A stretch of 64,000 nucleotides of DNA from Dastarcus helophoroides (GCA_028583605.1 CM053331.1:8618091-8682090); one strand, 5' to 3'; counted from the first letter of the stretch, positions 36,260-49,451 are shown. Numbers and translations: made by a program. The notes: a model not told the origin generated them from the sequence alone.

Positions 36260-38030
36260 AAAAACTAAACAAATTCAATTTTCCTACTTTTATAGTTTTT
36301 GGGTTTTTACGTAATTGCAATAATCACTACTTTACTAGTTGTCAGCATAAATTATTTTAATAGGTGGGCTAGTGAGTTTATCTGAAGCACGTTCGTTATT
36401 CAACTGGTTTTCAGGATAATGATTGGACTTTGGACTAGTGAGCGTATTTGCGGTTCCTGTTAAGGTTTAACTCATTTATCATTAGCAATTAGGAATAATT
36501 ATCAGCAGCATCGAATCAGATAAGTTCGGTGCTGCCCTTGCTAATCAACGCCAATGAGATGCCGTTTCGACTGATAAAATCCATCCTGTAATTATTGGCA
36601 ATGTGGTCAAAAGGATAAAAGCCTATCCTCGATGTTCATGAAGCACCGAATAAACCCGACTTAAGTAGATCACAAAATTCAGTTTTATCGTTTTCGCGAC
36701 GTCTTTACGCGATATTTTTTCGCCAACCAAACTGACATTGTCAATCTATCAAACTTGTTTTCATCTTATGTGTTTAGCGCTCCTTTTAATTTCAAATACC
36801 TTTCGGTCGCAGTTAAAAGTTGACTTCCTTTGTCATTTTATCCCATTTCATGAATTCCACTAAATTCAGTGACTCTCCTCGCTCTTTGTCGACTCTTGCA
36901 TATTTTCCATGCAATCTTTAGATCAGATGTGGGGAACCGGTAGCAGGTGCCGAAGGATTTTGTTTACCTGAGCGTTTATCCAATTATCACGAAACGAAAC
37001 TGGCATCTAACTAATAGGCACTTTTACAAGCAGATGCCGTTTACTTTTCCTTTTTGAATGACCATTATTTAATTATATATGGCCAAACAAATTTTAACGT
37101 CTTTTTAAGTGAAACTCGAAACTTGTCACACCACAACGAGCTAATTATAAAGCGGAGATAAACAATAATTTGAATGAAATACACATAAAATAAATGGATG
37201 TGTGTTTCGTCTGAATTAAATAAGTTGATCGTTCGATTACGTAAAATTTTCGAATATGAATCGTTTGTTATACGATGCACCATTTGCAAATTAATAAACC
37301 GCAACGTCTTTTTGATAAAGCGGTCAATGCTCCATGGTACAATAGAAAAAACAAAGCACTTGAATCGCTGTCGTAAAAATTATGAAGTTGTAAAATTTAT
37401 TATAAATAACGCAAGAGAGATTCTGATATTTTCGCTCGAGTGTTTTTCATTTCATTTTTGGGAACATTTCGTTTCTATTTGTGGTTTTTCGGCGGTGCAA
37501 TTGCGCCTGTATAAATACAATCAAAGCGATAAGCCGAAATTTATCTAAATATCTTTGTTAGAGATAACTTGGAATTATCGCTGTTTATGTAACACAAATA
37601 GATTTGAGATAGGTAATCAAATTTCTAAATCGTTCGATACTGTGTGCAACAGATTTTAAAATTTTGATTGTTGTTCGAGGTATTGAATATTATAGGTATA
37701 TTTGGTTGAATTACTTAATTCTGTATTGGAGTGAATTACTTAATTCTGTATTGGGTTGAATCATCCTCGATTTTGCACCCCCTAGTTCTCGTATCGGTGG
37801 TTTGAAGGCCATCTGTTAACGATACCTTGAAGCAGCATTGTGACGTAAGCAACGCTCTATAGCAGCTGCTTGAAGGATAATATTCAAATTCCTTAAATAT
37901 TCTCTATATTATTCACCCCATCTTCGTTGGCGTTTGTTTTTAATTCTGTTTTTTTCGTAAAGCTTTCCAGGATTGCCTCAAATTATCTATCCATAATCAA
38001 TACCTATTTGAAATATCATTGATGAAAGCA
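36260..38030. other. Low-repeat island inside intron 1
   Basis: Normal-complexity sequence with runs of GATAA/TTATC, TAATTA cores and CG-containing patches (36400-36760). A 28-bp unit is tandemly duplicated near 37705-37760 (GAATTACTTAATTCTGTATT). Candidate regulatory DNA; a 116-codon ORF at 37198-37548 is not recognised. Confidence 0.35.
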
Positions 38031-38479
38031 TTAGAGCGTTAATAACACAGGATTTTGAAATAGCAAAAACTTCAAAAAAATGTGTTTTTGAAAAAAACGA
38101 TCATTAACGTCTTTTCAATTTGTTTCGTTAAAAAAATGTTGTCGATTTTACCTTCCTCTTACTTCAAATATTAGAGCTTCTTGCACAATGAATTGAGAAT
38201 ATTTTCAAAATTACCTCAAACAAGGACAACGTAGCAGAGCTTTTTAAAAAACGTTTAAATTTAAACAAAAATGGTTGCAAATTTTAGAAAACATCTTTAT
38301 TTTGTTCCAGTCAAAATTTCGAAAAAACAAAAAAGTTCTTAAAATTGGGCTCCAGAAATCCCCCACACAAGTGTCAGAGCAAGAGGTTATTTATTTCTCA
38401 AAAAGGCTACGGAATAACGGCCTTAAAGATGTAGCAAATCAAGAAGAAGCAAAAGCAATAAGTGTTCATTAATTTCCGA

Positions 38480-41400
38480 AAGAAACCGCAAAACAAAATT
38501 TGGAGAAGTATGAGGACTTTGTGAAAAACCTGAAAATGCCTGGATTAGTTCGAAGTTTTCAAAAGTAGTATAAAACCAAAACATAGCGACAGCAGCAGGC
38601 GTTCATTTATTTGCTAAAGAAATTAGAGAACGAAATTTGGCGGAATATGAAGAATTCCTGAAAAAGTCAAACTAAGAAAAAGCAACAGCAGCAAGTGTTC
38701 ATTTATTTCCAAAAGAAACTACAAAACGAAATTTGACGCAGTATGAATACTACCTGAAAAAGTCCGAAATTGATATCTGAAGGAGTATGATGGTTTCCAA
38801 AGAAGTGTAAAACCAAAAAATAGTGACAACAACAGGCGTTAATTTATTTTCGAAAGAAACTACAGAACGAAAACGGAATATGAGGACTTCCCAAAAAATC
38901 AAACCAAGAAGAAGCAAAAGCAACAGCAACAAGTGTTCATTAATTTCCAAAAGAAGCTACAAGGCGAAGTATGAATACTTCTTGAAAAAGTCCGAAAATG
39001 ATATCTGGAGGAGTATGAAGGTTTCCAAAAAAGTTGAAAACCAAAAAATAACGACAACAGCATGCGCTCATTATATAGAACGAAATTCGCAGGAATACGA
39101 AGAGTTCCCAAAGCCACACTAAAGCAAGAGGCTGCAGCAGCAAAAACTGATTAGAAATCATTTTCGAAAAACGTACAAACTAATTTTGAAGAAATATTAG
39201 AGTTTGTTGGAAATGAACTGAGCAAAAAAGAAACGTCAGCAGCTTAATTTCTTTCCAGAAAAAGAACCACACCTGAAGGAATGTAGACATTTTCCAAGTG
39301 GTGTAAAAAAGCTATCACTATCGGCGTAAGATTATTTCCTGAAAAAGTTCCCGGAATGAAATCTGGAGGAGTAAGAAGGCTCTTCAAAGTGGAACAAAGC
39401 CAAGAAATAGAGACAGCAGCAATCATTCGTTTATTTCCAAAAGAAACTACGAAACGAAATTTGGTGAAGTATGATTACTTCCTGAAAAAGTCCGAAAGAG
39501 ATATCTGGAGGAGTATGAAGGTTTTTAAAGAAGTATAAAACCAAAAAATAGCGACAGCAGCGTGCGCTTATTATATAGAACGAAATTCGCAGGAATATGA
39601 AGAGTTCCCAAAGTCACACTAAAGCAAGAAGCTGCAGCAGCAAAAATTGATTACGAATCATTTTCGAAAAACTTACAAAACTAGGTTTGGAGAAATATTA
39701 TAATTTGTTAGAAGTGAACTGAGCAAAAAAGACACGTCAGCAGCTTAATTATTTTCCAGAAAAAGAACCACACCTGAAGGAATGTAAAAATGAAGTCATG
39801 TAAAAAAACCATCACTATCGGCGTAAATTTATTTTCTGAAAAAGTTCCAGAATGAAATCTGGAGGAGTAAGAAGGTTCTTCAAAGTGGAATAAGGCCAAA
39901 AAACAGAGACAGCGGCAATCATTCATTCCAAAAGAAACTACGAAACGAAATTTGGTGAAGCATGAATACTTCATGAAAAAGTCCGAAATAGATATCTGAA
40001 CGAGTATGAAGGTTTCCAAAGAAGTATAAAACCAAAAAATAACGACAGCAGCATGCACTCATTCTATAGAACGAAATTCGCAGGAATATGAAGAGTTCCC
40101 AAAGTCACACTAAAGCAAGAAGCTGCAGCAGCAAAAACTGATTAGAAATCATTTTCGAAAAACGTACAAACTAAGTTTGAAGAAATATCAGAATTTGTTG
40201 GAAGTAAATTGGGAAAAAAAGAAACGTCAGCAGCTTAATTTCTTTCCAGAATAAGAACTACACCTGAAGAAATGTAAAAATTTCCCCAAGTCGTGTAAAA
40301 AACCAATCAGTGTAAGTCTATTTCCTAAAAAAGTTCCAAAATGAAATCTAAAGGAGTAAGAAGATTCTTCAAAGTGGTGCAAAGCCAAAAAATAGAGACA
40401 TCAGCAAGCGTTCATTTATTTTCAAAGCAAATTATAAGAGGAGTAGGTGTATGAAGACTTCCTAAAAATTAAATTAGAAACCAAAAAAAAAACCAGTACG
40501 AAGACATTCTGGGATCAAACAAAAACAAATAATGTGAGGATTTCTTCAATCCTTACTAGAAGTCAGGGTTATTCCCCAAAAAAACAACAAGACAGTTTTA
40601 GAAGAAAAATAAAGCAGCGCAAATGCAAGAAGATTGTAAGAAGTGTCAAAAAAAATAAAACAAAGTATCTCTCTGAAGATTATAGCTTGACTATCGAAAC
40701 GCGATAGAGCAACCTTTGTTGTGTTTTTTAATCTTTCTTGGTTTCAGGAGGCAAGTATTTCAATTTCTGAAAATTAAATAAAAAGAGAAATCTGAAAAAA
40801 TATGAGGACCTTTTGAAGTAAACCAAACCAAAATAAAACGGCGGTAACGAAACTAATTATTTTCTGAAAAATTACAAGCCAGCACCTGAAGGAAAGCCAA
40901 AAATGTATCAAGGTTGCACAGAACAAAAGCCAGTATTACTACACGTGTTACTTTCTCCGAAAAAGCCACAAAACAAAACCCAAATTAATATGACATTTTT
41001 TTAGAAAAACCAAGAACCAACAACATCAAATATTTATGTGCCGGAAAAGCTATAGAACAAAATCTAAAAAGGATGCAAAAGATTGTACAAATTATAAAAA
41101 AATGTCAACAAGTGCTCGCTTATTTCCAAAACCAAGAGTAAGAATTCCAGAAACTGTGAAAAAACAAGTAAAAGCGCCAACAGAAAGACAAGTGTCAATT
41201 TCTTTTCGCAAAAAATACAGAATGAAATTTAAAGGGATAGGAAGTCTTCCTGAATTCAAAAAAAACCAAGACTAAGCGGTTATCAGAAGTGTCAATTACT
41301 TTTCGGAAGAAACCAATTCTTGAAGAGGCTCACAAAGATGTCTCGAAATCTAGAAAATTAAGAACGTCGGAAACTTTAAATTATCAAACGAAATCTAGGA

Positions 41401-41570
41401 AAGAATGCAAGTTTTCTCAAGTCGTGCAAAACCATGAAAACACTCTAACAACAAAAACTAATTCTTTTGGATAAAAATGCAAAACAACATCTGATAAAAG
41501 ATTTCTCGAACTTGCTAGAAATCAAGGACAAGGAATATAAGCAAAAGATAAGTATCTTTCTTTTTGAAGC
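38480..41570. repeat. Satellite family C, first block (~100-bp units, ~490-bp higher order)
   Basis: Units of roughly 100 bp carry AAGAAACTACAAAACGAAAT, then a GAGTATGAA..TTCCTGAAAAAGTC segment, and AAGAAGCAACAGCAGCAAG. A longer period is visible: ATCTGGAGGAGTAAGAAGG recurs at about 39361, 39858 and (variant) 40345, so about 490 bp. Copies are diverged. The K/Q-rich ORFs are repeat translations. Confidence 0.75.
40664..40775 (+). mobile_element. Hammerhead-like small element, locus 8
   Basis: A plus copy from GTATCTCTCTGAAGATTATAG through GACTATC, GAAACGCGATAGAGC and TTGGTTTCAGGAGGCAAG to ATTTCAATTTCTGAA. Stem II has changed on both strands (TATAG/CTATC) and still pairs for its central four bases. 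The 3' part is truncated. Confidence 0.75.
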
Positions 41571-41589
41571 TAAAATACGCGTCACATCT

Positions 41590-42115
41590 CATCAGCTGCT
41601 CACACTATACAAAGTTCAAGTTAGCCAACACTAGAATACTGTTCACATGTTTAGAGTGCAGCCCTAAAGCACACTTTGGCTCTTTTGGATTCAATTCAAG
41701 GAAGAGCGATTAGTCTAATTGATGATGAGAGTTTGACTGATTCTCTCGAAACATTAGAGTACAGGAGGATGGTTGGTAATTTATCTCTTTTCTACAAGTA
41801 CGTTCATGGGAGATGTTTAAAAGAACTAATAGGATTGATCGTCCCAAGGGCAAGATTTTTGATGCATAGAAGACAGTCGGAGACAGCAAATTCCTTAGTA
41901 GTCCAGCTTGACACAGTGAGGAGTTCTGTCTAGGGAGACTCTTTTTTCTGTAGAACTTCCAAGCTATGGAACTCTTTACCGAACGGATTTTCCCCAAAAA
42001 TTACAATCTATCCATGTTTAAGAAGGTGGTTCATCGCCATATATCCTTGTTTCTCTATCCTATAGACTCGCAGTACTTTGAAGACATAATGGGGTTGCCC
42101 TTTGCGTGTGAATTG
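41590..42115 (+). pseudogene. LINE C-terminal fragment (jockey/CR1-like)
   Basis: The sequence reads QLLTLYKVQV, LLDSIQGRAISLIDDESLTD, LEYRRMVGNLSLFYKYVHGR and, after a frameshift near 41930, F.RTSKLWNSLPNGF: the conserved region after the RT domain in jockey/CR1-like LINEs. It is inserted in satellite C. It is the part missing from the RT fragment at 7474-8300 and may belong to the same family. Confidence 0.8.
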
Positions 42116-42119
42116 TACT

Positions 42120-45100
42120 TGAAAAAAATCGCGAACAGAATCTGAAGTATGAAGGTTTCTTCAAGTCACACAACAATAATAGCAAGAAGAGCTAAGTTGT
42201 TTTGTATAAAAAATACAGAACGACATCTTAAGAAAAAATATTTTCCTAATTCGTTGAATAGCAAGAACAAGCAACATCAGTGATAACTCCCAAAGAAAAT
42301 CTGGAGTAGTAAAAAGTTTCCTCAAGTCGCACAAAAGCAAGAGGAAGCAACAGCAATAGTAGTAATTTCTTTCCATAAATAACCATAGAAAGCATCCGAA
42401 GTTGGACAAAACGACATCTAAAGGCGAAAGAATTCCACAACTCGCTGAATATCATAAACGAGCAGAATTAGGAAGAGGTAATCAATAACAAAGACAATCT
42501 GGAGCAGTATGAAAGTTTAAACAAGACGTACAAAATAAAGAAGCAGCAATAAGTAGTAATTTCTTTCCAGAGAAAACCATAGAAGCCCCCCCCAGTCGTA
42601 CAGAATGACATTTGAAGACGAAAGTTTTCCCTAACTCGCTGACTATCAAGAACAAGTAGAAGCAGCAAGTAGTAACTAGCAAAGAAAATCTTGAGTAGTA
42701 TAAAAGTTTCCGCAAGTCGTACAAAACCAAGATGAAGCAACAGCAATAGTAGTAATTCCTTTCCATGAATAACCATAGAAAGCATCCGAAGTCAGACAAA
42801 ATGACATCTGAAGGAAAAAAATTCTTGAGTAGTATAAAAGTTTTCGCAAGTCGTACAAAACCAAGATGAAGCAACAGCAATAGTAGTAATTTCTTTCCAT
42901 AAATAACCATCGAAAGCATCCCAAGTTGGACAAAACAACATCTGAAGGTGGAAGGATTCCGTAACTCGCTGAATATCAAGAACAACAAGAGTTAGTAAGA
43001 GGAAATCAATACCAAAGAAAATCTGGAGTAGTATGAAAGATTCTACAAGTCATACGTCATACCAAATAAAGCAGAAGTAGCCAGAATTAGTGGTTTCTTT
43101 CCGGAAACAAAAATAGGTTGCATTCGAAGTCGTACATCTAAAGATGAAAGTTTTCCCTAATTCGCTGACTATCAAGAACAAGCAGAAGCAGCAAGTAGTA
43201 ACTACCAAAGAAAATCTGGAGTAGTATAAAAGTTTTCGCAAGTCGAACAAAACCAAGAAGAAGCAGCAGCAGTAGTAATAATTTATTTCCAGGAAAAACC
43301 ACAGAAGGCATCCGAAATTGTCCAGAATCGACATCTGAAGACAAAACATTTTTCTAATTCCCTGAATATCAAGAACAAGCAGAATCAGCAAATGGTATCT
43401 ACCAGAGAAAATCTGAAGTAATATGAAAGTTTGCGCAAGTCGAACAAAATCAAGAAGGTGCCTGTAGAAATAGTAGCAACATCTTTTCGGAAAAAAACCA
43501 TTGAATGCATCCGATGTCGCACAGGACGGACATCTGAAGTCATACAGGACGGACATCTAAAGATGAAAGATTTCCCTAACTTTCTGACTATCAAGAACAA
43601 GCAGACGCAGCAAGTAGTAACTACCAAAGAAAATATGAAGTATTATAAAAGTTTTCGCAAGTCGTACAAAACCGAGGAGAAGCAGCAGCAGTAGTAATAA
43701 TTTCTTTCCAGGAAAAACCACAGAAGGCATCTGAAATCATCCAGAATGGACATCTGAAGACAAAAGATTTTCCTAAATTCTTGAATCACAAGAACAAGCT
43801 GAATCAGCAAATGGTATCTACCAGAGAATATCTGAAGTAGCATGAAAGTTTGCGCAAATCGTACAAAACCAAGAAGGAGCCTGCAGAAACAATAGCAATA
43901 TATTTTCGGAAAAAAACCGTAAAAGGCATCCGATGTCGTACAGGACGGACATCTGAAGTCGCACAGGACAGACATCTGAAGATGAAAAATTTCACTAACT
44001 CCCTGACTATCAAGAACAAGCAGAAGCAGCAACTAAAGAAAATCTGGAGTAGCATGTAAGTTTCCGCAAGTCGTACAAAACCAAGAGGAAGCAACAGCAA
44101 TAGCAGTAATTCCTTTACATAAATAACCATAGAAAGCAACCAAAGTCAGACAAAACGACATCTGAAGGCAAAAAAATTCCGTAACTCGCTAAATATTAAG
44201 AACAAACAAAATTAGCAGAAGGTAAACACCAAAGAAAATCTGGAGAAGTATGAAAGTATCCACAAGTCATACAAAATAAAGCTGAAACAGCCAGAAGTGG
44301 TAATTTCTTTCCGAAAAAAAAAAATAGATTGTTTCAGAAGTCGTACAGAATGACATCTGAAGACGAAAGTTTTCCCTAACTGGCTAGCTATCAAGAACAA
44401 ACAGAAGCACCGGGTAGTAACTTCCAAAGAAAATCTGGAGTATTATAAAAGTTTTCGCAAGTCGTACAAAACCAAGAAGGGGCCTGCAGAAACAAAAGCA
44501 ATATATTTTCGGAAAAAACCATAGAAGGCATTCGATGTCGTACAGGACGGACATCTGAAATCGTACAGGACAGACATCTGAAGATGAAAGATTTCACTAA
44601 CTCCCTGACTATCAAGAACAAGCAGAAGCAGCAACCAAAGAAAATCTGGAGTAGCATGTAAGTTTCCGCAAGTCGTACAAAACCAAGAGGAAGCAACAGC
44701 AATAGTAGTAATTCCTTTACATAAATAACCATAGAAAGCAACCGAAGTCAGACAAAACGACATCTGAAGGGAAAAAAAATCCGTAGCTCGCTAAATATTA
44801 AGAACAAACAAAATTAGCAGAAGGTAAACAACACCAAAGAAAATATGGAGAAGTATGAAAGTATCCACAAGTCATACAAAATAAAGCTGAAACAGCCAGA
44901 AGTGGTAATTTCTTTCCGAAAAAAAAAATAGATTGTTTCCGAAGTCGTACAGAATGACATCTGAAGACGAAAGTTTTCCCTAACTGGCTAGCTATCAAGA
45001 ACAAACAGAAGCACCGAGTAGTAACTTCCAAAGAAAATCTGGAGTATTATAAAAGTTTTCGCAAGTCGTACAAAACCAAGAAGAAGCAGCAGCAATAGTA

Positions 45101-46640
45101 ATAATTTCTTTCCAGAAAAAACCATAGAAGGCATCCGAAATCGTCCAGAATGGACATCTGAAGACAAAAGATTTTCCTAAATTCCTAAATCTCAAGAACA
45201 AGCCGAATCAGCAAATGGTATCTACCAGAGAAGATCTGGAGTAGCATGGAAGTTTGCGCAAGTCGTACAAAACCAAGAAGGGGCCTGCAGAAACAGAAGC
45301 AATATATTTTCGGAAAAAACCATAGAAGGCATTCGATGTCGTACAGGACGGACATCTGAAATCGTACAGGACGGACATCTGAAGATGATAGATTTCCCTA
45401 ATTCTCTGACTATCAAGAACAAGCAGAAGCAGCAACCAAAGAAAATCTGGAGTAGCATGTAAGTTTCCGTAAGTCGTACAAAGCCAAGAGGAAGCATCAG
45501 CAATAGTAGTAATTTTTTTCCATAAATAACCGTAGAAAGCATCCGAAGTCGGACAAAACGAGATCTGAAGGCAAATAATTCCGTAACTCGCTGAATATTA
45601 AGAACAAACTCAATTATCAGGAGATAATCAACACCAAAGAAAATCTGGAGAAGTATGAAAGTTTCCATAAGTCGTACAAAATAAAGGAGAAGCAGGAATA
45701 GGTAATTTCTTTCCGCAAAAACTGTAGAAGGCATTCGAAGTCTTACAGGACGGACATCTGAAGACGAAAGACTTCCCTAACTCGTTGAATATCGAGAACA
45801 AGTACGATCAGCAAGTAGTACCTACCAAAGAAAATCTGGAATAGTAGGAAAGTTTGCGCAAGTTGTACAAAACCAAGAAGAAGCCTGTGGTAGTAGCCCT
45901 AATTTCTTTCCGGAAATAACCATAGAAAGCATCCAAAGTCGCACAGGTGGACATCTAGAGATGAAAGATTTCTCAAAATCGCTGAATATCAAGAACAAGC
46001 AGGATCAGTAAGTTATGTCTACTAAAGAAAATCTGAAGTAGTAGGAAAGTTTGCGCAAGTCGTACAAAAGCAAGAAGAAGACTGGAGTAGTAACAGCAAT
46101 TTCTTTCAGGAAATAACCGTAGAAAGCATCTGAAGTCGTACAGGATGGACATCTAAAGACGAAAGATTTCCCAAAATCGTTGAATATCAAGAAGAAGCAG
46201 GATCAGCAAGTTACGTCTACCAAAGAAAATCTGGAGTAGTGTGAAAGTTTGCGTAAGTCGTACAAGAGCAAGAAGAAGCCTGCAGAAATAGTAGCAATAT
46301 CTTTTTGGAAAAACTATAGAAGGCATCTGAAGACATATAGAACGGATATTTGGAGATGAAAGTTTTCCGTAATTTACTGAATATCAGCAAGTGGTAACTA
46401 CCAAAGAATAGAAGGCATCCGAAGTCATAGAGAGCGGACATTTAAAGAGGAAAGTCTTCCGTAACTCGCTGAATATCAGTAAGTAGCAACTACCAAAGAA
46501 TAGAGAGAATCCGAAGGGGGACATTTGAAGAGACCAGAGAAAATCTGGAGTAGTGTAAAGTTTTTGCAAATCGTACAAAACCAAGAAGCGGCAGCAACCG
46601 CAGTAATATCTTGCCGAAAAAACCATGGAAGTCATCTAAA
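42120..46640. repeat. Satellite family C, second block (~200-bp units, 600-800-bp higher order)
   Basis: The marker AAAATCTGGAGTAGTATGAAAG (split by variants) recurs about every 195-205 bp from 42296 to 46228, paired with GTACAAAACCAAGAAGAAGC, ACATCTGAAGACGAAAG and TATCAAGAACAAGCAG. A doubled GGACGGACATCTGAAG module near 43530, 43945, 44545 and 45345 shows a longer period. The Cys/Phe/Leu-rich minus-strand ORFs are repeat translations, not membrane proteins. Confidence 0.85.
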
Positions 46641-46644
46641 GAAG

Positions 46645-47500
46645 CACACTCCGCTCTTATTTAACCTCTACAGTGAAGCCATATTTACCGAAACCCTGGA
46701 AGAGGAATCAGTAGGAATAACTATAAATGATAAAAATAGTAACAACATAAGGTATGCTGATGACACCGTTCTACTAACAAGCAACTTTAGAGACATACAA
46801 CACCTTCTAGAAAAGCTTTATGACCGATGTAACAATTATGGGCTAAAAATAATTGTTAATGAAACTAGACTAATGGTGGTCACAAAATCACTACAAAATC
46901 AAAACCTGACAAATCTAACAATAGAAAAAAACCATCATAGAGAATGTTCAGACATATAGACATCTAGGAACTTGGATAGATCAATCAGGGAATCAAAAAA
47001 AAAAGAACTAAGGTCAAGAATAGAAACAGCCAGATCGGTTATTTTTAAAAATGAAAAAACTGTTCACCAATCTAGACATCAATATAAGACTCAAAATGAG
47101 AATGCTGCTACGTACTCTCCCCGCTTTTATATGGAGTTGAAGCATGGACTCCCAAGAGGAACCAAATGGACAAACTACAAACCTTTGAAATGTGGTGGTA
47201 CCGAAGAATCCTGGAGAGAAAAGATCACTAATGTCACAGTGCGAAAAGATTACGAAATTATTAACACAATTAAGAGAAGAAAGTTCCAATATATGGGCCA
47301 CATACTGAGAGGCACATATTTCTCCAATTGATAATTCAAGGGAACATTAGTGCCAAGAGGAATGTTGGAAGAAGATGTGCGCCATGGCTCAAAAACCTAA
47401 GAGCTGGTATAACTGCAGCAACAACCAACTATTCCGAGCTACAGTTAACAAGATTAAAATACCTGTGATGATAGCAAACCTCCGATAGGAGATGCAACAT
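46645..47500 (+). pseudogene. Non-LTR retrotransposon RT C-terminal half (RTE-like)
   Basis: Frames together read PLLFNLYSEAIF, NNIRYADDTVLLTSN, YGLKIIVNETRLMVV, then (shifted) HLGTWID, KKELRSRIETARSVIFK, GVEAW-like remnants, FEMWWYRRIL, INTIKRRKFQYMGHILRG and NVGRRCAPWLKNLR. The intact YADD box and the MGHILR..GRR..WLKNLR tail are typical of abundant insect LINEs of this type. At least five frame changes show it is dead. Satellite C resumes after it at about 47560, so it is an insertion into the array. Confidence 0.82.
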
Positions 47501-47559
47501 AAAAAGAAGAAAAGAAGCACAAGGTATTAAATAGTCGCGCAAAAATAAACAGTTCTAGT

Positions 47560-47640
47560 GCTGTGGCAATGTTTTGGGAGAAATTACAAAACGAAATCTA
47601 AACAATAAGAGTTCTTGGAGTCTTCCACAATTAGCTTTGT
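47560..47640. repeat. Satellite C unit resuming after the LINE
   Basis: GGGAGAAATTACAAAACGAAA, then AATAAGAGTTCTTGGAGTC and CCACAATTAG, match the family C unit. This places the LINE inside the satellite array. Confidence 0.55.
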
Positions 47641-47649
47641 AAACTCGTC

Positions 47650-48009
47650 GGTATCTAATTCTTGCTTTTGCGAGATTTGGATAGTTCACCAGATCAAGTG
47701 ATCCCCAAGGACTTGTGTCCCGTCGGAATACATTTTGGTCAACCTAACCACGACTCGTTCCTTCGTAATAAGTTTTTCATTTTTTATTTTGGTTAAGTTG
47801 GATTGTGGTATGAAGAACAAATATAGCACTTGTGAATTGGAATAGTAACAAATTTTGAAGAGAAAATTATTTTCTTTTTGTATAACATTCCGGCGGTTGA
47901 CGGAACCGATTTAGATTGAAACGGGAACAAATCAAGTACAACTATTAAGGGTAGGCCATACGAGCTCTGTAAAATATATACCACAAAAGAAGGAAGACGA
48001 AAGTAGATT
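47650..48009. other. Gene-free stretch
   Basis: Normal-complexity DNA between satellite C and the ~160-bp repeats. I see no gene, RNA or transposon in it. Confidence 0.25.
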
Positions 48010-48640
48010 TTTTTGACAAAACTTAGAAAAATGGAGCAAAAACTGAATTAAATCAAATTCATTTGGGGTAAAAAAGGTGGCAATGAAGCCATAAATACGA
48101 AATAGAAAGAAATAAAATAGAGTTCTTTACAATACTTGGAAAACAGTAGTAATTGGCTAAAAATAAAACTGGATCAATTCTTAACAATATTCGAAAAAAT
48201 AATAAGTTGTTGTCAATACGATCGTTAGAAAACGAAAGGTCAAATTAGTGCTTATAAAGCGGAACTAAGAATAACTTAATGCATTCCACTAGGGTAAAAA
48301 TAATAGATTTGAAATTCCAGAATAAAGGGATCAATTTTTAACGATATTTCGAAAAAATAATGAACTGGTTGTCAAGGCGATCGTTGAAAATCAAATTCAA
48401 ATGAGAAACGGAACCAAATCAACTTCATTTCACTACGATAAAAGCAAAAGATTACAAATTTCGAGATCAAGTGGTAAGTTTAAAGATATGAAAAGACAGA
48501 AGAATTTAATGAACAGGATATTTCGAAAAAAGTTCGAATTAGTAGTCATGCAGGGGAAATAAATCAATTGCATTTCACTGGGGTAAAACGAAAGATTGAA
48601 AACTGGAATTTTGAAGTTTTGACCACAATACGGCGAGAAA
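48010..48640. repeat. About 160-180-bp tandem repeat (three to four units)
   Basis: GATCAATT(C/T)TTAACAATATT-like, then CGAAAAAATAAT and CAATACGATCGTT, recurs at about 48171 and 48327, with a weaker match at about 48508; each unit contains a CACT..GGTAAAA block. Confidence 0.6.
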
Positions 48641-49451
48641 AAAAGAAGACGAGAACATCGCTTTCGAAAATGCTGCAGTGTAACCTTGCCACTTAAAAAA
48701 CTTCAATAAACAACTAAAAAAAGCTGAAATTCGAATGTGCAAAATATTCATGTGTCAAAACGAAGCCCTTTGTTAACAAATAAAGCAGAAGAAGACGAAG
48801 AAATGCTAAAACATTCTGTGTTTGGGTTGGTTTGTTCTGCGAAATTCAAAGAAATTTAGATAAAAGCTTAGGCTGTGACTCTTGAGTGTGCCTTATGCCA
48901 CGTCCCATCAACCGTCGATGTGGCAATACTTTATACAGAGATATATCTATTTCCAAAATTACTAATTTTACTTCTTTCGTGGATATTTCTGAAATACGAA
49001 TACAAAATATTTTTTGAAGGTAAAAAGGGGGGGATAAGAAAAAAGAGGATCGTTATTTTTTAGGAAATAATTCTACTACGAACCCATGATGAACTCCAGT
49101 GAACACAAAAAATCGGATGTAGAAATAAAATGGCCACATAAAAAAAACGCATGGAAGGTACAATTTATGTAAAGAAGTATAATGAATCTGACAAAAATGG
49201 GGAAACGATAAAATGAATAAGGTGACTCCATATGATTTCAAGAGATATCGAACAGGACCGTACTGGTTTCTTAAGTCTTCCGCTAAAGAACGTAATGAGG
49301 CGGAACAGAGTTCCGTATGAGGCGGAACAAAGTTCCATATGAATCAGGGACGTACTAGACAAATTTTGGTGACGTATGGCCTCTACTTCTCATTTTGAGT
49401 ACCAGGATACTAAAAACTGAACAAAGCGGGTGTTTTAAAAATGTTCCCTAC
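48641..49451. other. 5' end of intron 1, no gene seen
   Basis: Low-repeat sequence next to the exon 1 donor. Notable bits are a (G)7 run near 49026 and a GAGGCGGAACA(G/A)AGTTCC(G/A)TATGA direct duplication (about 49297-49341). No product is recognisable. Confidence 0.3.

Larger units (their letters stand above)
18363..49451 (-). other. mirr: Intron 1 of the Iroquois gene (about 31.1 kb)
   Basis: The intron runs from the GTAGGG donor next to 49452 to the TTTTCCAG acceptor next to 18362. It is filled mainly with tandem-repeat families B and C plus inserted LINE, mariner, hAT and hammerhead-like elements. Two long low-repeat islands (24480-26530 and 36260-38030) interrupt the repeats. Phase 0 at both ends and the fit of the joined peptide to the Iroquois N-terminus support it. 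A small unrecognised exon in between is possible but not needed. Confidence 0.85.

Noticed and set aside
37198..37548. 116-codon ORF in the intron 1 island
   Set aside because: No recognisable motif or domain; no splice or start context to support it; a chance ORF in AT-rich DNA is likely.
42161..46635. Overlapping minus-strand ORFs rich in Cys, Phe and Leu that look like membrane or cysteine-rich proteins
   Set aside because: They recur every ~200 bp with satellite C in several frames and contain frequent stops; not genes.
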